35,106 nt of DNA from an uncultured Clostridia bacterium (GTDB lineage Bacteria; Bacillota; Clostridia; Christensenellales; Borkfalkiaceae): contig CANQCA010000002.1 of assembly GCA_947589585.1 (NCBI GenBank), positions 1-35,106 of the forward strand, written 5' to 3'. The stretch's first letter is position 1. Every line of letters starts with the position of its first letter. Below are positions 31,401-35,106 of the stretch, piece after piece. Under the pieces are notes generated by a model. It ran no database searches and was not told the origin of the DNA. It saw nothing but the letters and a program-made list of their open reading frames with translations. Both the position numbers and the translations under genes were made by a program.

Positions 31401-34400
31401 ACGGCGGCTCCTTCACCGTCGCAAAGAAGGCCCTTACCGTGACGGCGAAAATTGCAAATTTCACCTATGGCGACACCATTGCCGAAAACGTCGTCTACGG
31501 CGAATTCGCGGAAGGGGAGAGCAAAGACGACCTGCAAGGCTTCCTCGGCTACGACTACACGAAGGGTGGCACATCCTACACGGACTATCAAACGAAAGGC
31601 CGTTTCGACGCGGGCACCTATCAAGTCACCCCGAACGGCCTCACCTCCAACAACTATAACATTCAATTCGTGGCAAATACCTTCACCGTCGCAAGGAAGT
31701 CCCTCACCGTCGGCGTAAATGTCAAGAAGTCCGATATCCATTATGGAGATTTGACCCTGGAGAATCTTCGTGAGGCATTCGATCCAACCTTTGAAGGCTT
31801 TGTCGAAGGGGAAACAGCAGACACCCTTCTCGCGGGGCAGCAGCCGACCTATACTTTGAAAAAAGATAGCCGGATTGTATCCCAAAAATACCCCGTCGGC
31901 ACATACACCGTCACGGCAAGCGACTATACGCTCGCAAACTATGAGATCACCTATGCGGCTTCAGCCGAATTCAAAGTCACGCCGAAGCAACTCACCGCGA
32001 CCGTCAAAACAGAAAGCATCACCTATGGGACGAAAGTCGCTCCGAAAGTGACTTTTGAGGGCTTTGCCTATAATGAAGACGTTGGGGTCATAAGCGGCAC
32101 GCCTCAATTCTCCTACACCAAGGGCGGAGAGCCTTACACGGCGAAGACCTACTTCGACGCCGGCACCTATACCGTGTCTGTGGATGGATATACGGGAGAA
32201 AATTATGAAATCAAATATGTAAATGACAGTTTCACCGTCAGTATCAAGGATTTTGATATTGAATGGGAACCGAGCGTCGGTAAGAATGTTGCCACATTCC
32301 AAATGGATTTTAATGGCACAAAATATCTCGATGTGTTCGATCTGCATGGAACACTGCAATTCACAAATAATGCCAAAGTTAAAGGTGAGTATAAGTATAA
32401 CAATCAAAAGCACCAATTTGTGTCAGGCAACAATGTTATTGCCTATGAATTGAAGGATTTCTCCATCACATATGAGAGTGAACCCGTCACAGATAACTTT
32501 AACGTTGTTTATGACAAAATCATTCTTACATTGTTGGATACAAACTTCAACGTTAAGCTTCCGACGGCAAACACCAAGACTTACGATGGGGTAGGCTTTA
32601 CGAATATCTCTGGGGTGACCGTTGACGAAGCAAGTTATGACGCGGAAGACGGTACGCATAAAACATTCACCCCCGATGTCAAATACAGTTTGAATGAGAA
32701 TGGTAACGACTGGTCTGAGGATCTTCCTGATACTTCTAACTTCGTCAATGTGGGCACCTATAAGGTTTACTATCAAATCAGCGCTTCCAACGAGGAAGAC
32801 GCGAAGTATTACGGCACGGAAGTGGGTTCCTTCACCGTTAAAATTGAGCAGGCGGCGACGAAAATTGACGTCGAAAATAATTCTGTGGCGGCAACTTACG
32901 ACGGAACAACGAAGTTTACGTTGGGCAGCTATTCCGCGTACCTTACAAACGCTAAGAGTGTGACATATTCGATCACCCCCAAGGTCACATTCATGCCTTT
33001 CGGTGGCGACGAAAGCGAGTATAAAGAAAAGACCTTCACTAATGCAGGCACATATAAGATTGTGCTTTCAATTGATAGTACAGACAACTACACCGGCGTT
33101 TCGGAGACGATCACCGTCACCATTGCGAAGACGGATTATATCGTCACGCCGGACGCAGATGACTATACCTATAATGCGACGGCGCAGGGCGCCGGTATCA
33201 CCGTGAGCGGCGTGGAAGCGGACGCTAATTTCGATAGCAATAGCCTCACCATAACCTATACGCAAGTTGAAGACAGCACAAACGGCTATCAATTCACCAA
33301 TTCGGGGCCGCACACTGTCACCTATAGCATCACAGGTAACCCTAACTATAACGATAAAACAGGAAATTATACTTTCAATATTAAAAAAGCTAACTTTAAG
33401 GTTGAAGCGTCGAACGTTAACGCTACCTTTAACGGCGGAAATCACTTTGTTGAACTCAATAAAGAGAATACTCAAGTTTCAGGTCTTTATAACGATGAGG
33501 CTCTCATGTTCAGCTATGGTAAAGTACAAGGCACTTACGGCGATCCTTTCACAATCATTAACGTCGAAGATCAGGGAACGGTCTACTACAAAGTTTCTGC
33601 GGTGGGCGGCAACTATAACGACGCCAAAGGCTCTTACACCGTTACCATCGCCAAGGCAGCTCTCACGGTTAATGTAGCTGTGCCCGAAGATCTCAAGTAT
33701 AACGGCTTGGACCAATTTGACAAAGTTCAAATAGACGTAACGGGCGCCGAATTCGACACTACATTCGATTACAAGATCCAATACAGTAAGACGGAAGGCA
33801 ATTACGGCGATCGCTTTGAGATCAAGGACTACAATGAAGAAGGCACGACCGTTTACTATCAAATAAATGCAGGCGACAACTATAATGTTGTCACTGCTCA
33901 GTACACCGTCAAGATTGCTCAAAAAACGCTTGAATTGACGAAAACGGACGTTGAAGAGACCTACACTGGCGGTGCATTCGTTCCCGAGAAGTTCTTCACG
34001 GTCACAGGTGCGGTGGAAGGCGAGGAAAGCAACCAAGGCAATAAGGTTTATTCCTATCAGATTACAAAGGGTGGGGTAGTATCTACCATCCAGAATGCGG
34101 GCGACTACACCATCACTTTGACCGCGGGCGGTAACTATACCTTTGGCGGCGAAGCTGGGGACACGGCCCAAATCTCCTTCAAGATCGCCAAGGCGACGGT
34201 CAAGAAGCCCGAGGCGGCGGAAGGAAAGACTTACACCTACAACGGCGAAATGCAGACCTTCGAATTTAAGGCTAACACCTTCGATGGGAACACCATGTCT
34301 GTAACGGGCAACGTGCAGATAAACGCAAATGAAGAGGGCTACACCGTCGAGGTCTCTCTCAAGGAGCCCAATAACTACAAGTGGTCGGATGCAGAAGATG

Positions 34401-35106
34401 TTGCAACCGAATCCGCCCCCTACACGGATCTCAAATTCGTCATCAAAAAGGCAACGCTCGCGGTGAACAGGCCCACCGGCTACAACGATAAATATGATGC
34501 GCAAGACCATTTCATCTCAGTCGGAGTAACGAGTACTTTATACAATGAAGACGCCGCAACAGTCCTTTATAGTAAGACCGTCAACGATGAAGATTACTCG
34601 GAGACCGGATTCACAATCAAGAACGTCACCTCTTGCACGGTCTACTACAAAGTCAGTGCGGGCAACAATTATACCGAGGTTACAGGCTTCTATACCGTCA
34701 CCATTACGCCGGTAAATATTACGGTGGATGATAACTTTACGGATAACCCGCTTTCTTTCACCTACAACGGAACCGAGCATCACATCGGGATCGACCAAAG
34801 CAAGGTGCATGGTGTTGAAGGAGATAACGACTTCGAACCTACGATCCAATATAGCTCGGAAGAAATGAGTAACTATAGTAGTAATGTCTTCGGGATCAAG
34901 GATTATAAAGAAGGCGGCGTAACCGTCTACTACAAAATCGATGCAGGGGATAACTATAACGTTAAAACGGGCTCTTATACCGTCACCGTCAACAAGGCAG
35001 ATCTCACGGTGACAGTAAACAATCAAACCCTCGAGTACAACGGTGAGGATCAATTTGGCAAAGTTAAAATAACCGTCACGGGTGTCAATGGCGAAGAAAT
35101 CGGTGT
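28427..35106 (+). CDS. Giant secreted protein with InlB-type and MBG-type repeats, 3' truncated
   Basis: 2226 codons are open to the window end, with no stop or frameshift. ATG 28427 follows AAGGAGG by 6 nt. The signal peptide ends in VGAACAEAEE: the Cys could be a lipobox (with Gly instead of Leu at -3), or ACA a signal peptidase I site. Residues about 35-190 hold two InlB/Flg_new-type repeats (AFLGWK, HFSGWD). From about 365 come ten MBG-type repeats of about 85-100 residues (each starting near KxxLTVT...YG, then VxYEGF, AGxYTVT, NYxI and FxVxK). After about nt 32220 a divergent segment leads to repeats with a YNG opening (DLKYNG, TYTYNG, FTYNG, LEYNG). MBG-repeat proteins are long surface adhesins. 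The anchor and any ligand-binding tip are beyond the window. Codon-bias shadows on the other strand are long but not real. Confidence 0.9.
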   Translation, partial: MKKIWLSTGMVLTACAVALVGAACAEAEEKTTTYQVIFMSEETIYDQYDEAQLGDIVVFPEKDPVHSPDDDYQYAFLGWKHAGDSDRDLIEEETATVTGNMTYEAVFSKTPVEEIPEIDRLFTVNFYDMDFEGVAARGDLIKSFTEVQYGSSIEAPEPPVHDGYHFSGWDINSFDNVRGNMFITARYEKNVYTLEKHALGDVAVSDHEFGGALDWSVPSAADILVFKGWFLDENYTIPVEDLNAMPALEALEGEERAKYDIDEAGHLHVYAKHVFDFKDFRIYAEQNMIYGGENNKVHFVGSHALEGLTYSFQWEVDGVAAAETGRDLVLVDAGERAVKLTVTANYKEGFIIQNEVLEETYHVDKATLTATPSLDHESVIYGDKVPEVSVRYEGFFFGDTPEDIGLTVTHTYLSGEEDVTAQKDKLDVGGYTVTTTPAELRNYNVTVADLTFNVQKKTVSTTLTVADHTYGNKQDFVPVITFEGLVYDQQPEVLGTPVFVLDGTDQVVSEGDLIHAGEHTLSIKPLDPANYSVTMPAAATFNVAKRSASATLSAKSGVYGTLPEPSYTLDNVLEADEALFQDPVYSYKTANGRDYQNKDNKFVVNSYTVTAAFAESNDYETFTVTPATFEITKKPITIGVKLDDLKYGDARNPQFDYSETDFAYKEDESVFSGVHGFVYADAQGNYYGYSSFPVGDYSVKARDFESPNYEISFPQHEFKVTPAPLTLTLKQDDIIYGFTPRATIEYEGFVNDEGPSSVLNGNPAIRYLKDGAEMTEFHAGTYTATTTASAKNYEIKIVEATFQINPRTLYLGVSLTNGTIKYGTQPKATIVATKDGYNGFLNTEEREAYLAGAKFVYTGTTSYEQTLNAQNGPKAVVGSYTISLKGLVNNPDYTLTTDSATLIVNKATLTVTDTVEGFTYGEQPTHVVKYAGFVYGEKEGQAGVLTGQLTYTYQKAGAETAYNKNVHGYFDAGSYTFTATGLSAANYDIEINGGSFTVAKKALTVTAKIANFTYGDTIAENVVYGEFAEGESKDDLQGFLGYDYTKGGTSYTDYQTKGRFDAGTYQVTPNGLTSNNYNIQFVANTFTVARKSLTVGVNVKKSDIHYGDLTLENLREAFDPTFEGFVEGETADTLLAGQQPTYTLKKDSRIVSQKYPVGTYTVTASDYTLANYEITYAASAEFKVTPKQLTATVKTESITYGTKVAPKVTFEGFAYNEDVGVISGTPQFSYTKGGEPYTAKTYFDAGTYTVSVDGYTGENYEIKYVNDSFTVSIKDFDIEWEPSVGKNVATFQMDFNGTKYLDVFDLHGTLQFTNNAKVKGEYKYNNQKHQFVSGNNVIAYELKDFSITYESEPVTDNFNVVYDKIILTLLDTNFNVKLPTANTKTYDGVGFTNISGVTVDEASYDAEDGTHKTFTPDVKYSLNENGNDWSEDLPDTSNFVNVGTYKVYYQISASNEEDAKYYGTEVGSFTVKIEQAATKIDVENNSVAATYDGTTKFTLGSYSAYLTNAKSVTYSITPKVTFMPFGGDESEYKEKTFTNAGTYKIVLSIDSTDNYTGVSETITVTIAKTDYIVTPDADDYTYNATAQGAGITVSGVEADANFDSNSLTITYTQVEDSTNGYQFTNSGPHTVTYSITGNPNYNDKTGNYTFNIKKANFKVEASNVNATFNGGNHFVELNKENTQVSGLYNDEALMFSYGKVQGTYGDPFTIINVEDQGTVYYKVSAVGGNYNDAKGSYTVTIAKAALTVNVAVPEDLKYNGLDQFDKVQIDVTGAEFDTTFDYKIQYSKTEGNYGDRFEIKDYNEEGTTVYYQINAGDNYNVVTAQYTVKIAQKTLELTKTDVEETYTGGAFVPEKFFTVTGAVEGEESNQGNKVYSYQITKGGVVSTIQNAGDYTITLTAGGNYTFGGEAGDTAQISFKIAKATVKKPEAAEGKTYTYNGEMQTFEFKANTFDGNTMSVTGNVQINANEEGYTVEVSLKEPNNYKWSDAEDVATESAPYTDLKFVIKKATLAVNRPTGYNDKYDAQDHFISVGVTSTLYNEDAATVLYSKTVNDEDYSETGFTIKNVTSCTVYYKVSAGNNYTEVTGFYTVTITPVNITVDDNFTDNPLSFTYNGTEHHIGIDQSKVHGVEGDNDFEPTIQYSSEEMSNYSSNVFGIKDYKEGGVTVYYKIDAGDNYNVKTGSYTVTVNKADLTVTVNNQTLEYNGEDQFGKVKITVTGVNGEEIG

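Overview
The window looks like a piece of an uncultured, gut-type Clostridia genome (Bacillota; Christensenellales/Borkfalkia-like is my best guess, an inference). Supporting points are five lipoproteins with near-identical signal peptides (LAAC lipobox, Cys at residue 26), strong GGAGG ribosome-binding sites, sigma-A-type promoters with 17-nt spacers, a PepV dipeptidase, a TasA-type surface protein, an A-type-looking RNase P RNA, and no sign of TonB or outer-membrane genes. Intergenic spaces are filled with palindromic dispersed repeats.

Region 1 (1-13030) is a polysaccharide region, probably for starch/alpha-glucan. The 3' part of a type I pullulanase (GH13) is followed by five same-strand lipoprotein genes (1878, 3707, 6167, 10535, 12080). 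These carry repeated SusE/F-like or CBM-like beta-sandwich modules and, in two of them, CBM26-like modules. The 1316-residue member also has a long stalk of HWxxCxxC repeats. Together they look like a membrane-anchored glucan-capture array acting beside a secreted debranching enzyme. Three of them share a small GCAC/GTGC hairpin just before the ribosome-binding site.

Region 2 (13047-25337) is mostly housekeeping: a formate/nitrite-type channel, a pyridoxal/pyridoxamine kinase, a Pr6Pr-type membrane protein, an apparently leaderless HMA-domain protein followed by a long (IleS2-type) isoleucyl-tRNA synthetase, PepV dipeptidase, a RadC - histidine kinase - response regulator operon, pyruvate kinase, and the divergent RNase P RNA gene.

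Region 3 (25338-35106) is accessory and surface-related: a repeat-rich spacer, a small XRE regulator with a palindromic operator candidate, a divergent SipW-type/TasA-like protein fused to a GLUG-repeat domain, and the first 2226 codons of a giant secreted protein made of InlB-type and MBG-type repeats that runs off the window end.

Several true starts differ from the longest open frame (1878, 3707, 10535, 12080, 14956, 20661, 22645, 24826). Each was chosen from ribosome-binding sites, promoters and signal peptides. Very long antisense frames under the lipoprotein and MBG genes are judged to be codon-bias shadows.
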